Below are positions 1-11,000 of a stretch of DNA of 44,716 nucleotides, piece by piece (the first letter of the stretch is position 1; each line of letters opens with the position of its first letter). The notes below the pieces were generated by a model. The model made no database searches and was not told the DNA's origin. It saw nothing but the letters and a program-made list of their open reading frames with translations. The stretch is from Bacillus canaveralius (GTDB lineage Bacteria > Bacillota > Bacilli > Bacillales > Cytobacillaceae): the NCBI RefSeq assembly GCF_002860125.1, contig NZ_PGVA01000016.1:1-44716 (forward strand), read 5' to 3'. The position numbers were made by a program, and so were the translations under genes.

Positions 1-55
1 CGGCTACGCCATTATCTGGATGAGAAGGGAAATAATTCTCCTACAAACATTTTAC

Positions 56-211
56 TCATACAGTTGTGTATTTTTCTGTTTTAACATCTACAATTTCCAT
101 ATCATATTTTTTACTATTTTTATTTTCTTCTGAAGAAGCATACCCAGTTGAGGCACCGAGCATTAAGATAAAAGCTAATAATGGAAAAATAAATTTAAAT
201 TTTTTTGCCAT
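56..211 (-). CDS. Small secreted peptide, 51 aa
   Basis: A short reading frame not matching any family I know. It starts at an ATG (209-211) preceded by a strong AAGGAGGG site at a good distance. The product has a classic signal peptide: Lys-rich N-terminus (MAKKFKF), a hydrophobic stretch of about 15 residues, then a likely cleavage site after Gly-Tyr-Ala. The mature part is about 27 residues, charged and Lys/Glu-rich, ending ...EKYTTV. It lies 14 bp behind a second signal-peptide frame (226-350), so the two probably share a transcript. It could be a secreted signalling or processed peptide, but no Rap-like receptor or export gene is visible next to it. The window edge is 55 bp away, so partner genes may be missing. 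Existence is supported by the RBS and signal peptide; function is unknown. Confidence 0.6.
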   Translation of the reverse strand: MAKKFKFIFPLLAFILMLGASTGYASSEENKNSKKYDMEIVDVKTEKYTTV

Positions 212-225
212 CTTTAATTCCCTCC

Positions 226-350
226 TTAAATTATTGAAAAATTTTTAAGTATTTCGCCTTCACTTGATGCTGCATTTGCTGTAAAACCAGAAGAAATAAC
301 TAGTGAAGCTAATAATACTGAGGTAAAAGATTTAAATAAATTTTTTTCAT
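226..350 (-). pseudogene. Frameshifted small secreted peptide
   Basis: Read from the ATG at 348-350 (RBS AAGGAA at good spacing), the frame starts MKK but stops after 13 codons. One base over, after the A-run of the start region, it continues as LFKSFTSVLLASLVISSG, then FTANAASSEGEILKNFSII and a stop at 226-228. That is a good signal peptide with an Ala-Asn-Ala cleavage site. One extra A in the seven-A run would restore a ~41-residue secreted peptide. A GTG at 355-357 is in the second frame but sits only about one base from the RBS, so it is a poor alternative start. Either the gene is inactivated, phase-varies by slippage in the A-run, or the base call is wrong. Its stop codon abuts the RBS of the next small gene (56-211), suggesting an operon. 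Confidence 0.5.
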
Positions 351-475
351 AGTACACTTCCTTTTCTTGGATTATAATTTCAAGAAGATCATACCAATTT
401 ACAAAAGGAATAAATAGGGAAAAAAGTCGTGTTTTCTAAAAAAATAAAATTTTTACTATACGAGGAGCAAAAATT

Positions 476-847
476 ATGAGAAAAATACTAATTATTTCGC
501 TTTTAATGTTAGTGGTTGTTATCGTGATTATTATGATTATGAATAAAACTCCAGATTTTCCAGCAAATGAAATCAATGATTCTGATGCAATAGACAAACT
601 AAGGCAATCTGAAACAGATATTGTACTAGTAGGTAACGCAGAAGATAAAGAATGGTATTTAACCCTGTTCAATAAAGGGGAAGGCCAAAAGAATTTTATC
701 AAAGAGATGGAAAACAAGGGATGGACTTTTGAGACTCAAGAAGGTTCAGGATTTTTATTTAGAAAAGGAGAACAAGAATTGAAAGCTTCATGTGTCATAT
801 GGAATAAGAAATACAATGTCTGTCATGCTCCAGAAACAAATAATTAA
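476..847 (+). CDS. Membrane-anchored hypothetical protein, 123 aa
   Basis: A 123-residue protein starting at an ATG preceded by GAGGAG with suitable spacing. Residues 4-22 form one hydrophobic helix (LIISLLMLVVVIVIIMIM) after a basic N-terminus, so it is probably an N-terminal membrane anchor with the rest outside; there is no lipobox. The remaining ~100 residues are mixed alpha/beta, charged, with two cysteines (in ...KASCVIW and ...YNVCHAP) that could form a disulfide. I do not recognise the family. It stands alone: minus-strand small genes lie upstream, and a plus-strand terminator follows at 1020. The surrounding DNA is AT-rich and lacks conserved neighbours, which fits an accessory gene. 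Confidence 0.6.
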   Translation: MRKILIISLLMLVVVIVIIMIMNKTPDFPANEINDSDAIDKLRQSETDIVLVGNAEDKEWYLTLFNKGEGQKNFIKEMENKGWTFETQEGSGFLFRKGEQELKASCVIWNKKYNVCHAPETNN

Positions 848-1019
848 GAAATCATAACTAAACGGAATATGATTCTTTCTGACTAATTTATCCCCGTTAA
901 GTTACTATTAAAGGCTCAGTAGGAAATACAAAAATGGTAGTAGAAGAAATTGAAATGATTATGATATAACTTTATTAAAAAACTATATTCGACAATCGAA
1001 GCGCTTTAATGAAGTAACT

Positions 1020-1068
1020 AAAGCCTAATTTCTCACTTACAACAACGAGAAATTAGGCTTTTTATTTT
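1020..1068 (+). terminator. Rho-independent terminator
   Basis: A perfect 15-bp stem (arms 1020-1034 and 1047-1061) with a 12-base loop is followed by a T-rich tail. It points on the plus strand and probably ends transcription from the 476-847 gene. Confidence 0.85.
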
Positions 1069-1122
1069 AGATTTTCTTAACGTTGTAAATCCGCATTTTC
1101 CTGACTCTACCCCTTTATACAT

Positions 1123-1155
1123 AAAAAACAGTTTCGCTTTAACGAAACTGTTTTT
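1123..1155 (-). terminator. Bidirectional terminator
   Basis: The arms AAAACAGTTTCG and CGAAACTGTTTT enclose a 6-base loop (1137-1142). A-runs on the left and T-runs on the right mean it works in both directions. It lies 48 bp beyond the stop codon of the minus-strand gene at 1203-1385 and is its likely terminator. Confidence 0.85.
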
Positions 1156-1202
1156 CGGAATGCTTTTATTGTCTTATGCCATTAAAGCCCCCGTTAACGG
1201 AA

Positions 1203-1385
1203 CTATAATGACAGGCTTTGAAAAAGCGTAATGGTTATAACTAATGCAGATAAAGAACCAGCAGACAGTAATGTTATCATTTTCCACCAGTTTATTTCTT
1301 TTGAAGGTTTTACAGCCTCTTTAGACACCGTAACCCATATAGCCATAGATACTATAACTAAGATAAAAGTAACTTCTTTAGACAC
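1203..1385 (-). CDS. Small two-helix membrane protein, 60 aa
   Basis: The best start is the GTG at 1383-1385: a GGAGGTG site lies at ideal spacing before it. An in-frame ATG 15 bases upstream (1398-1400) overlaps that RBS and is unlikely. The product begins MSKEVTFILVIVSMAIWVTVS, a first transmembrane helix, then a short polar loop (KEAVKPSKEINWWK) and a second hydrophobic helix ending LFQSLSL. No family is recognised. Size and topology resemble small stress, holin-like or regulatory membrane peptides, but nothing in the sequence decides between them. It is a single gene with its own terminator. Confidence 0.6.
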   Translation of the reverse strand: MSKEVTFILVIVSMAIWVTVSKEAVKPSKEINWWKMITLLSAGSLSALVITITLFQSLSL

Positions 1386-1609
1386 ATTTAACACCTCCAT
1401 AATTTAAATCAATCTTCTTGCCGTATGTACGAATTAGAAAAATTAAAGTTTCACTTATTAAAGTAAACTGCCCGTTAATTGAACAAACCTTTTATCTATA
1501 TATTAACATAAAATCCCATAACCTTTTGATTTAATATTTAAAAACCACAATATTTTAGAAAACAGGCTTTATCTAATAGTTTAAAAGCCATTCGACAATT
1601 TAAGGCGGT

Positions 1610-1637
1610 TTGCAAAAGGAAAAACTTATGATATAGT
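1610..1637 (+). promoter_or_regulatory. Sigma-A-like promoter of the thiamine operon
   Basis: TTGCAA (1610-1615), a 16-base spacer and TATAGT (1632-1637) lie about 27 bases before the TPP riboswitch. Transcription would start near 1644. The rest of 1386-1609 is AT-rich, with no gene seen. Confidence 0.6.
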
Positions 1638-1663
1638 AGCTATGAAAATATTATATGTTTATC

Positions 1664-1758
1664 ACTGGGGGTGCCGGATTCGTGGCCGGCTGAGATTAAG
1701 ACCCGTTTATGTCTTTGACCCTTATACCTGATCTGGTTAATACCAGCGTAGGGAAGTG
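1664..1758 (+). promoter_or_regulatory. TPP riboswitch (THI element)
   Basis: The conserved THI-box segments are present in order: GGGGTGCC at about 1667, CTGAGA at about 1689, ACCCTTATACCTGATCTGG around 1720-1737, and the closing CCAGCGTAGGGAAG to 1755. These form the two-arm TPP-binding fold known across bacteria. It is followed 22 bases later by an intrinsic terminator (1780-1808), so control is probably by premature termination when TPP is bound. It governs the thiW-thiC operon. Confidence 0.97.
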
Positions 1759-1779
1759 TATTGTCGAAACCGTACATAC

Positions 1780-1808
1780 GCAGACTCTATTGCTGGAGTC
1801 TGCTTTTT
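1780..1808 (+). terminator. Riboswitch expression-platform terminator
   Basis: Arms GCAGACTC (1780-1787) and GAGTCTGC (1796-1803) with an 8-base loop are followed by TTTTT. It lies between the TPP aptamer and thiW, as expected for a conditional (TPP-dependent) terminator. Confidence 0.85.
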
Positions 1809-1890
1809 GCATTCTCCGCAAATTGGACGCCAAAAATTTCGGTTTGCCATTCCATCCCCCCAGTGCCTATTAAAACTGGAGGGATTTTTT

Positions 1891-2412
1891 ATGGGGAAAA
1901 CAAGAAAGCTCACCTTAACCGCACTGCTTGTTGCAGTGGGCACGCTAACAAGCCATGCATTTTTTATCCCGATCGGGTTCGCCAAGGTTTTTCCGATGCA
2001 GCACTTCATTAACTTGCTGTCCGCGGTGCTGCTCGGGCCATACTATGCCGTCATGCAGGCATTTACCGTTTCCCTGCTCAGAAACATGCTCGGGACCGGG
2101 TCGGTGTTTGCTTTTCCAGGCAGCATGATCGGCGCTTGTTTGGCCAGCTGGTTGTTTATGAAAACAAAGAAAACATACATGGCTTTTGCAGGAGAAGTCG
2201 TCGGGACAGGCATAATCGGCGCCGTCGCCTGCTATCCGATTGCAGTTCTCCTGCTTGGCCAGGATGCAGCTTTGTTCGGCTTCATCCCGGCATTTGTATT
2301 TAGTTCCCTGGCTGGAGCTGCAATCGGATTGGTTATTGTCAATGTGTTTTTGAAAAAGGTACCTTTTGGGAGGGATTTACATGAAAACAGCACTCACAAT
2401 AGCAGGTTCTGA
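1891..2412 (+). CDS. thiW: ThiW, S component of an ECF thiazole-precursor transporter
   Basis: A 173-residue integral membrane protein starting at the ATG after GGAGGG. It reads MGKTRKLTLTALLVAVGTLTSH and continues with about five to six hydrophobic helices, typical of the substrate-binding (S) subunits of energy-coupling-factor importers. Motifs such as PMQHFINLLSAVLLGP and FPGSMIGA match the ThiW family, predicted to import hydroxyethylthiazole. It would need the shared EcfA/EcfA'/EcfT module, which is not in this window. It is the first gene of the TPP-riboswitch operon, and its 3' end overlaps thiD by 32 bases. Longer upstream frames run through the riboswitch region and lack an RBS. Confidence 0.88.
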   Translation: MGKTRKLTLTALLVAVGTLTSHAFFIPIGFAKVFPMQHFINLLSAVLLGPYYAVMQAFTVSLLRNMLGTGSVFAFPGSMIGACLASWLFMKTKKTYMAFAGEVVGTGIIGAVACYPIAVLLLGQDAALFGFIPAFVFSSLAGAAIGLVIVNVFLKKVPFGRDLHENSTHNSRF

Positions 2413-3193
2413 TTCGAGCGGCGGAGCCGGTATCCAGGCAGACTTGAAAACGTTTGCGGCCCATCGTGTTTATGGAATGTCGGTGATTACCGCGGTAACA
2501 GCACAGAATACAACAGGAGTTCGCTCAATTGCGAATATTCCTGAGGGGATTATCAAAGATCAAATAGAGGCGGTCTATGAAGACATTGCGGTTGATGCTG
2601 TGAAAATCGGCATGCTGTCAACCTCAACCATTATTACGGCTGTTGCCGATGCGCTGACCAGTGTGAAAGCAACCAATATCATTGTCGATCCGGTTATGGT
2701 CTCCAAAAGCGGACACCATTTGCTTCAGCGCGAAGCTGCTGATGCATTAAAAGAACAGATCATCCCGATCGCAAAGGTCATTACTCCTAACTTACCGGAA
2801 GCAGAGGTTCTGCTCCAACAAAAAATTCAGAGCGTGGAGGAAATGAAAGACGCCTGCCTTGAATTAAAGAAGCTGGGGCCGGAAATGGTCCTGTTAAAAG
2901 GGGGCCATCTGTCCGGGGATCCTATTGATATTTTGTTCGACGGCAATGAGTTTCATATTTTTAGTGAACAGAGAATTGACACGAAGAACACGCATGGAAC
3001 CGGCTGTACGCTGTCTTCTGCGATTGCGGCCAATCTCGCAAAAGGCTGGCCGATTGTTGAAGCAGTAAAAAATGCGAAAGAATATATCACCGGCGCAATT
3101 AAACATAGCTTAAACATTGGCCACGGAAATGGGCCAACCAACCATTTTTACGCTTTGTATGAACAAAACTGTGTTGCGTTGAAGGAGGAATAG
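2381..3193 (+). CDS. thiD: Hydroxymethylpyrimidine/phosphomethylpyrimidine kinase
   Basis: ThiD phosphorylates 4-amino-5-hydroxymethyl-2-methylpyrimidine (HMP) and then HMP-P to HMP-PP. The 270-residue product starts MKTALTIAGSDSSGGAGIQA, the diagnostic N-terminus of the family. Near its C-terminus it has NTHGTGCTLSSAIAANLAKG, the ribokinase-fold anion hole with the catalytic Asp region replaced by the ThiD-type TGC motif. The ATG at 2381 follows GGGAGGG; an in-frame TTG 15 bases upstream overlaps that RBS and is rejected. It overlaps the end of thiW by 32 bases and precedes thiM by 2 bases, so translation is probably coupled. Confidence 0.95.
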   Translation: MKTALTIAGSDSSGGAGIQADLKTFAAHRVYGMSVITAVTAQNTTGVRSIANIPEGIIKDQIEAVYEDIAVDAVKIGMLSTSTIITAVADALTSVKATNIIVDPVMVSKSGHHLLQREAADALKEQIIPIAKVITPNLPEAEVLLQQKIQSVEEMKDACLELKKLGPEMVLLKGGHLSGDPIDILFDGNEFHIFSEQRIDTKNTHGTGCTLSSAIAANLAKGWPIVEAVKNAKEYITGAIKHSLNIGHGNGPTNHFYALYEQNCVALKEE

Positions 3194-3195
3194 CC

Positions 3196-4002
3196 ATGCT
3201 TAAAGACGAAATTGGCAAGCTTTTTCTGAAGCTAAAAGAAAAACAGCCTCTCGTCCACCATATTACGAATGCCGTTACGATCAACGACTGTGCCAATGTT
3301 ACGCTGGCGATCGGCGGTTCACCGGTCATGGCTGACAGCCCGGAAGAAACGGCCGAAATGGTTGCTCATGCGAATGCACTCGTCATCAATTTCGGGACTT
3401 TAAACAGCAGTTCATTCTCGGCGATTGTAAATGCCGGGAAGCGAGCCAATGAACTCGGAATTCCGGTTATTTTCGATCCGGTCGGGGTTGGCGCAACGAA
3501 TTACCGAAATGAAAAAGCAGCGCTATTGCTAAACGAGGTTCAATTCGCAATTATTCGCGGCAATCATAGTGAGATTGCCAGTCTGGCAGGAATAACTGCG
3601 AGCACTAAAGGTGTTGATGCCGGTGAGGTTTCGGAATCGGCTTTCAATACAGCGAAAAAAGCAGCATTGCGATTTAACACAATTGTCGTCGTGAGTGGCG
3701 AAACAGACTACATTTCGGACGGGGAAAAAACATGCTGCATCGCGAACGGTGACCTGCTCCTGACAAAGATTACCGGAACGGGCTGCACAACAGCGTCTTT
3801 GATAGGATGCTTTGCAGGCTCTGGCGACAATCTTTTTTTAGCAGCGGTTGCCGGCATTTCGACGATGGGCATTTGCGGGGAACGGGCCGCAAGAAGACTC
3901 GCTTCTGGTGAGGGTCTTGGTACTTTTAAAACAAGGCTCTGGGATGAAATATCATTAATCGACGGGGATGTCTGGAAAGAGGAAGTGAGATTAAATGAGT
4001 AG
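3196..4002 (+). CDS. thiM: Hydroxyethylthiazole kinase
   Basis: ThiM phosphorylates 4-methyl-5-(2-hydroxyethyl)thiazole to supply the thiazole half of thiamine by salvage. The 268-residue product has the family hallmarks PLVHHITNAVTINDCAN near the N-terminus, GGSPVMADSPEE, and KITGTGCTTASLIGCF in the nucleotide/anion-hole region. Length is normal for ThiM. The RBS GGAGG lies inside the thiD stop region, two bases separate the genes, and the 3' end overlaps thiE by 8 bases. With ThiW it makes a complete thiazole uptake and salvage branch. Confidence 0.96.
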   Translation: MLKDEIGKLFLKLKEKQPLVHHITNAVTINDCANVTLAIGGSPVMADSPEETAEMVAHANALVINFGTLNSSSFSAIVNAGKRANELGIPVIFDPVGVGATNYRNEKAALLLNEVQFAIIRGNHSEIASLAGITASTKGVDAGEVSESAFNTAKKAALRFNTIVVVSGETDYISDGEKTCCIANGDLLLTKITGTGCTTASLIGCFAGSGDNLFLAAVAGISTMGICGERAARRLASGEGLGTFKTRLWDEISLIDGDVWKEEVRLNE

Positions 4003-4624
4003 AAGAATTGCTGACTTACTGAACCTATACTTGGTGACAACAGACGGCCTCCCGGCAGAAGAGCTTGTCGGCTATGTTGAAGAGGCGGTCAAAGGCGGTG
4101 TGACGCTCGTCCAGCTGAGGGAGAAAAATACATCCGGAAAAGATTTTTTTGCGAAAGCGGAGCAGCTGAAACTGATGCTTGAAAAATACCAGGTTCCATT
4201 AGTGATCAATGATAGAATCGATGTTGCATTGGCGGTAGGCGCGGCGGGAATCCATCTTGGTCAGGAAGACATTCCGGCCGATGCCGTCCGTTCCTTCATC
4301 CCCAAAGAAATGATTCTGGGAGTGTCTGTAAAAAATGTTGAGCAGGCCCTTGAAGCGGAAAGAGAGGGAGCAGATTATCTTGGTATCGGTGCCGTTTTTG
4401 CGACTTCCTCAAAAACCGATGCGGAATTACTCACAGAGGGTGCATTGGAACAAATTATTGAATCGGTCTCTCTTCCAGCCGTAGCGATTGGCGGGATTAA
4501 TTTGGAAAACATCGATCAGCTGGCAGGGAAAGGGTTGGCGGGGGTTGCCGTAATTTCTGCGATTCATCGTTCTGCCAACCGGTCTGAACAGGTAAAGCTT
4601 TTGAAGAGAAGGTTTAATCAATAA
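3995..4624 (+). CDS. thiE: Thiamine-phosphate synthase
   Basis: ThiE joins HMP-PP and thiazole phosphate to give thiamine phosphate, releasing pyrophosphate. The 209-residue TIM-barrel protein shows LYLVTTDG at the start, GGVTLVQLREK, PLVINDRIDVALAVGAAGIH followed by LGQED, GVSVKN, YLGIGAVFATSSK, and AIGGINLENI in the phosphate-binding region. The start overlaps the end of thiM by 8 bases, with GAGGAAG as RBS. Length is normal. Confidence 0.96.
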   Translation: MSRRIADLLNLYLVTTDGLPAEELVGYVEEAVKGGVTLVQLREKNTSGKDFFAKAEQLKLMLEKYQVPLVINDRIDVALAVGAAGIHLGQEDIPADAVRSFIPKEMILGVSVKNVEQALEAEREGADYLGIGAVFATSSKTDAELLTEGALEQIIESVSLPAVAIGGINLENIDQLAGKGLAGVAVISAIHRSANRSEQVKLLKRRFNQ

Positions 4625-6590
<1,966 letters not shown>

Positions 6591-6597
6591 GTCTTTT

Positions 6598-6627
6598 AAC
6601 CCCGCTGATGATTTGGTGGGGTTTTTT
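6598..6627 (+). terminator. Terminator of the thiamine operon
   Basis: AACCCCGC and GTGGGGTT pair around a short loop and are followed by TTTTTT (6622-6627). It lies just past the small Cys-rich gene. Confidence 0.85.
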
Positions 6628-6789
6628 GATGTAAAATGGTAACTTGTTGCAGCAGTAGAACTACTGTTGGGAGATTGCAGGCCATTGATCCTCGACCAGC
6701 CCACTCCGTGAAAAAAACCCTCTATAAGAACGTGCATTCGCTTTTTGAAAATGTTAAAATGAAGAAAAAGCGGATGCGAGGAATTATTG

Positions 6790-8007
6790 ATGAAAAAGAT
6801 CACCTTTATTCATGCGGCCGATCTTCATTTAGACAGCCCTATGTCCGGATTAAAGCATCTTCCGGAAGCGATATTTGACAGGCTGCAGGAGAGCACATTC
6901 CGGGCTTTTCGAAAAATAACGGATGAGGCGATCAATCGCCAAGTCGATTTTTTGATTATTTCCGGAGACATATTTGACGGCGAGGACCGGAGCATTCGGG
7001 CCCAGACCCGTTTCAGGAAAGAGATGGACAGGCTTTTCAAGCACGATATCCAGGTTTATTTGATTCATGGCAATCATGATCATTTAGGCGGCTCATGGGT
7101 CGAGCTTAATATGCCGGCGAATGTCCATATTTTCAGAGATAATGTAGAAGTATTAACGTATAACACTAGTGAAGGTACCAGCGTGCATTTATATGGTTTC
7201 AGCTATGTAAAAAAACATGTGCTTGAACGCAGGATTAATGATTATGTGAAAAAAACTGGTGCGGACTTTCATATCGGTATCCTGCACGGCAATCATGAAG
7301 GAAACAGTGATCACGGCAACTATGCACCGTTTCATTTACGAGAGCTGATCGAAAAGGAATTTGATTACTGGGCATTGGGTCACATCCATAAACGGACGGT
7401 GCTGTCAGAGATGCCGGCGGTCGTTTACCCCGGAAATATTCAAGGCCGCCACAAGAAGGAAACAGGCATGAAAGGCTGTTACTTTGTTTCATTAGCCGGT
7501 ACAGAAACAAAACTTGAATTTATTCCTGCTTCCGATGTGATCTGGGAAAAAGCTGAATTGGATATGGCTCGTTCAGAAGCGGCAACGTTTGGGGATTTAT
7601 GCAAACTTTGCAGCATGGTCCTTGAAGACCATCGTCATGAAGGACTGGCGACTATTTTGCAGATCACTTTAAAAAACGTCTCGTTCGAAACGCAAACGAA
7701 TGTCCTTGCTGAGGAGCTGCTTGAGGTTTTACAGGAGCAAGAGCGGGATGAAGAGTCATTCGTCTGGACAGCATCCATTCAAATAGAAGAAAGAATCGAT
7801 TGGGACAGGGATCGATTGAAAAGCGAAGCTGATTTTTACAGTGAATTGTTTAATATTATTGACAAGTATGATGATGCTGAAGGAACTCTGTCTTCGTTAT
7901 ACAGCCATCCTGCCGCAAGGAAATACCTTGAACGTTTAACAAAAAGTGAGCAATCAGCGCTTATAAAGGAATCTGAACAATTGCTGATCCGATTGTTGTA
8001 TCAATAA
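6790..8007 (+). CDS. yhaO: SbcD-like metallophosphoesterase YhaO
   Basis: A calcineurin-like phosphoesterase of 405 residues, probably the nuclease subunit of an SbcCD/Mre11-Rad50-type DNA repair complex. Metal-ligand motifs in order are HAADLHLDSP (D11, H13), SGDIFDG (D60), GNHDH (N95, H96, D97), HGNHEG (H166) and GHIH (197-200). The C-terminal third is the less conserved capping part. The ATG at 6790 follows AGGA; the TTG directly before it is less likely. It lies 24 bp upstream of the SbcC-like gene, the same order as in B. subtilis. YhaO is a paralogue of SbcD, so which DNA ends it processes is not known from sequence. Confidence 0.92.
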   Translation: MKKITFIHAADLHLDSPMSGLKHLPEAIFDRLQESTFRAFRKITDEAINRQVDFLIISGDIFDGEDRSIRAQTRFRKEMDRLFKHDIQVYLIHGNHDHLGGSWVELNMPANVHIFRDNVEVLTYNTSEGTSVHLYGFSYVKKHVLERRINDYVKKTGADFHIGILHGNHEGNSDHGNYAPFHLRELIEKEFDYWALGHIHKRTVLSEMPAVVYPGNIQGRHKKETGMKGCYFVSLAGTETKLEFIPASDVIWEKAELDMARSEAATFGDLCKLCSMVLEDHRHEGLATILQITLKNVSFETQTNVLAEELLEVLQEQERDEESFVWTASIQIEERIDWDRDRLKSEADFYSELFNIIDKYDDAEGTLSSLYSHPAARKYLERLTKSEQSALIKESEQLLIRLLYQ

Positions 8008-8031
8008 CGGAAAGGAGGTTGGTTTATTGTT

Positions 8032-11000
8032 ATGAAAATACTTGAAATCAATATTTACGGCTACGGTAAGCTGGAGAATACAAGAATTACCGATTTGCAG
8101 GACTTCCAGGTTTTTTATGGGGGAAATGAGGCGGGGAAATCGACAATCATGTCGTTCATACATAGTATTCTATTTGGCTTTCCCACTAAACAGCAAACCG
8201 AACTACGCTATGAGCCGAAAAACTCTGCCAAATATGGCGGACAGCTGACAGTCGTGTTTTCAGGCCGGGGCAAAGCCGTAATTGAGCGGGTGAAAGGCAA
8301 AGCAGCCGGAGATGTCTCGGTAATGCTTGAGGATGGTACATATGGAGGGGAAGAACTTCTTCAGGATTTGCTTTCCCATATCGATAAATATTTATATCAA
8401 TCGATCTTTTCGTTCAATCTTCATCGCCTGCAAAATGTTCATTCCATTAAGAGTGAAGACCTGGGCAGATTTTTGTTCTCTGCGGGCGCTGTAGGCTCGG
8501 ACAAGCTGCTCATTGCAGAAAACAGCCTGCAAAAGGAAATGGAGCTGCTTTTTAAGCCAAATGGCAAAAAGCCAATTATTAATGAAAAGCTGCTAAAGCT
8601 TCGCGATCTTCATAGCGAACTTCTTAAAGCTGAACAGCAAAATGGCAGATACTCGGATTTGATTAATGAAAAAGAAACGATCGAAAGCAGGATCACCGAT
8701 CTCAGCAAAGAAAATGCACGCTTACAAAAACAGATAAATAAGCTTGAGGAATGGAAAAAGCTTTATCCTGTTGTAAAAGAGCAGGCGGTTATCAGGGAGG
8801 AATTAAAACAGTACGAAAATCTCCAGTTTCCGGTGGACGGAGCGGAACGGCTCGAGCATCTTGAAAATAAAGCCCAGGAATATGAAAGCCGCAAGAATAG
8901 TTTAACTGCACGAATTTCAGCAACGGCTTCGCTGCTCGAGGATTTGTCCGTTTGTACAGATCTATTGAACAGTGAATCTGCAATCGTGAATGCTTCAGAA
9001 AGTTTACCCTTATATGAACAATTAAGGCAGGAGCAAAATCAATACAAGTTAAAGTTGGAGAAATTGGAGCATGAAGTCAAAGCTTTAAGGGAAAAACTCC
9101 ATTTCACAGTTAAAGAAGAAGACTTGTTAATGCTCGACACAAGTATATTTATGAAAGAAAAGATCAGTGATGCCCACTCGACACAAGCGCGCCTGAAAGT
9201 AAAAAAGGATGATCTTGACCGAAGGTTTAATGAAGAAAAGGCCAGGCTTGAAAGCCTGGAGCAGCAACTTAAAAGCATCAAAGCGCAACTCCTCCCAGAC
9301 GATGAAGTGGAGGAGCTTAAAAAACGGGTTGCCCAATCGGACAAACAGGAGGATCTTCAGGCTGGGCTCGTTGATCTGCAAGAACGTCTGGCATCCCGGC
9401 AGAATGCCTACAAACAAGAAGTGGGCAGGGCGGCCAAAGAGAAAAAGCTGTTCACGACGCAAAGGGCAGCGTTTGTCGCATTGTTTGCTGCTTTAATTGT
9501 AGTAGGGATATGGAGCAGCCAATGGCTGCTAACCGCTGTCGGGGCCATCGGAGCATTATTTGTGTTGATTTCATTCCGTAAAAGTACGGTTTCGTATAGA
9601 ACCGAGGATCTTCGAGCTGAAATCGAACAACTGCGCGAAAAGGAAAAGATATTAAAAGACAAGCTTGCCGAGTTTGCGAAGGGTGAACAGCCATTTTTAG
9701 CAGGAAAACTTGAAAAGGAAATGCAGCTGAGAGAAAAGCATCATTTGCTTCATATAAAATGGGATGAGCAAAATGGGCAATACGAACGGATTATTTCTGC
9801 TTTTGAGCAGTGGGAACAGGATGCAATCAACCATAAGGCATTGCTTATCAAGATCGGGCAAGATTTGCTGCTGCCGGACCATATAGTCTTAAATTATTTA
9901 AATGACGCGTTCCAGTTGATTGAAAAGCTGAAAATAGCATATCGGGATAGGCAATATTTAATCGAACAATATCGAACTGCTTCAAGCTCCCTTGAAAAAA
10001 TAGAAACCCAGATTAAAACTTTAAATGACAAGTTTTTAAAAAATAGTCATCTATCGATTCAGGAAACTGCCTTGTTGCTGCGCAACAAAGTAAAAGCAGA
10101 GCTTGAAAAAAGGATTCAATACGACGAAAAACAGGCTAAGCTAACCGAATTAACTGAAGAACTCAAGGAACTGGAGACTGAATTAACCGCTACTAAAGAT
10201 GAACAAGCTAAATTGCTAAACTTGGCACGGGCGGCTACAACAGAAGAATTCCGAAAGCTTGCCCATGATTCAGAAAGGAAAGAGAAGCTCTCAGACGAAT
10301 TAGACAGTCTTTCCAGGCAATTAAAAATAACGACGATCACGGCGGAAGAAATAGCTGCGTTTTTATTAATAGAAGATAGCGATGAAGAGATGGCCAAACA
10401 AACGATGCGACTTGGTGAAACTGAAAAAGAATTTGCAGCTCTCCAAAGCCAGCTTGCAGATGTAAGGCACGAGATTAACCAGCTTGAAGAAGGAGAATCA
10501 TATGCAAACCTTCTCCATACATTCGCGCTTCAGAAAGCCGAGCTGAACGAAGAGGCAAAAAAATGGGCAAAGTATACGATCGCAAAGGATTTACTTGCAA
10601 AAACAGCGAACCATTTCAAAAATGACAAACTGCCAAAAGTGCTCAAACACGCTGAGGAATTTTTAGACTTTTTAACAGAAAGAAACTATATTAGGATTGT
10701 TCCTCAGCAGCATGCTCAGGGGTTCTTGGTCGAACGCTCTGATGGCATTTTATTTGAAGCGAATGAACTCAGTCAGGCGACAGCCGAACAAGTTTATGTA
10801 TCGCTAAGACTTGCACTGGCAACAGTCTTATACGAAAAACTTCATTTCCCGATCCTGATTGATGACAGCTTTGTAAATTTTGATCATAAAAGGACCAGAA
10901 AGATTTTGGAACTTTTGCAGCGAGTTGAAGGAAATCAAATTCTTTTTTTCACTTGCCACCAGCACCTCCTGCCAAGTTTTGAGGCTAAACAGGTCATACA

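Larger units (their letters stand above)
848..1202. other. Intergenic stretch with two terminators, no convincing gene
   Basis: No gene is supported here. The stretch holds a weak imperfect hairpin at about 846-878, a strong plus-strand terminator (1020-1068) and a bidirectional one (1123-1155). A short open stretch around 901-969 has no RBS and may be decayed coding DNA. The octamer CCCGTTAA occurs at about 893-900 and again at 1190-1197; a third copy lies at 1471-1478. Confidence 0.5.

Noticed and set aside
901-969. Short open stretch TIKGSVGNTKMVVEEIEMIM
   Set aside because: No start codon with RBS and too short to assign; could be decayed coding DNA but nothing proves it.
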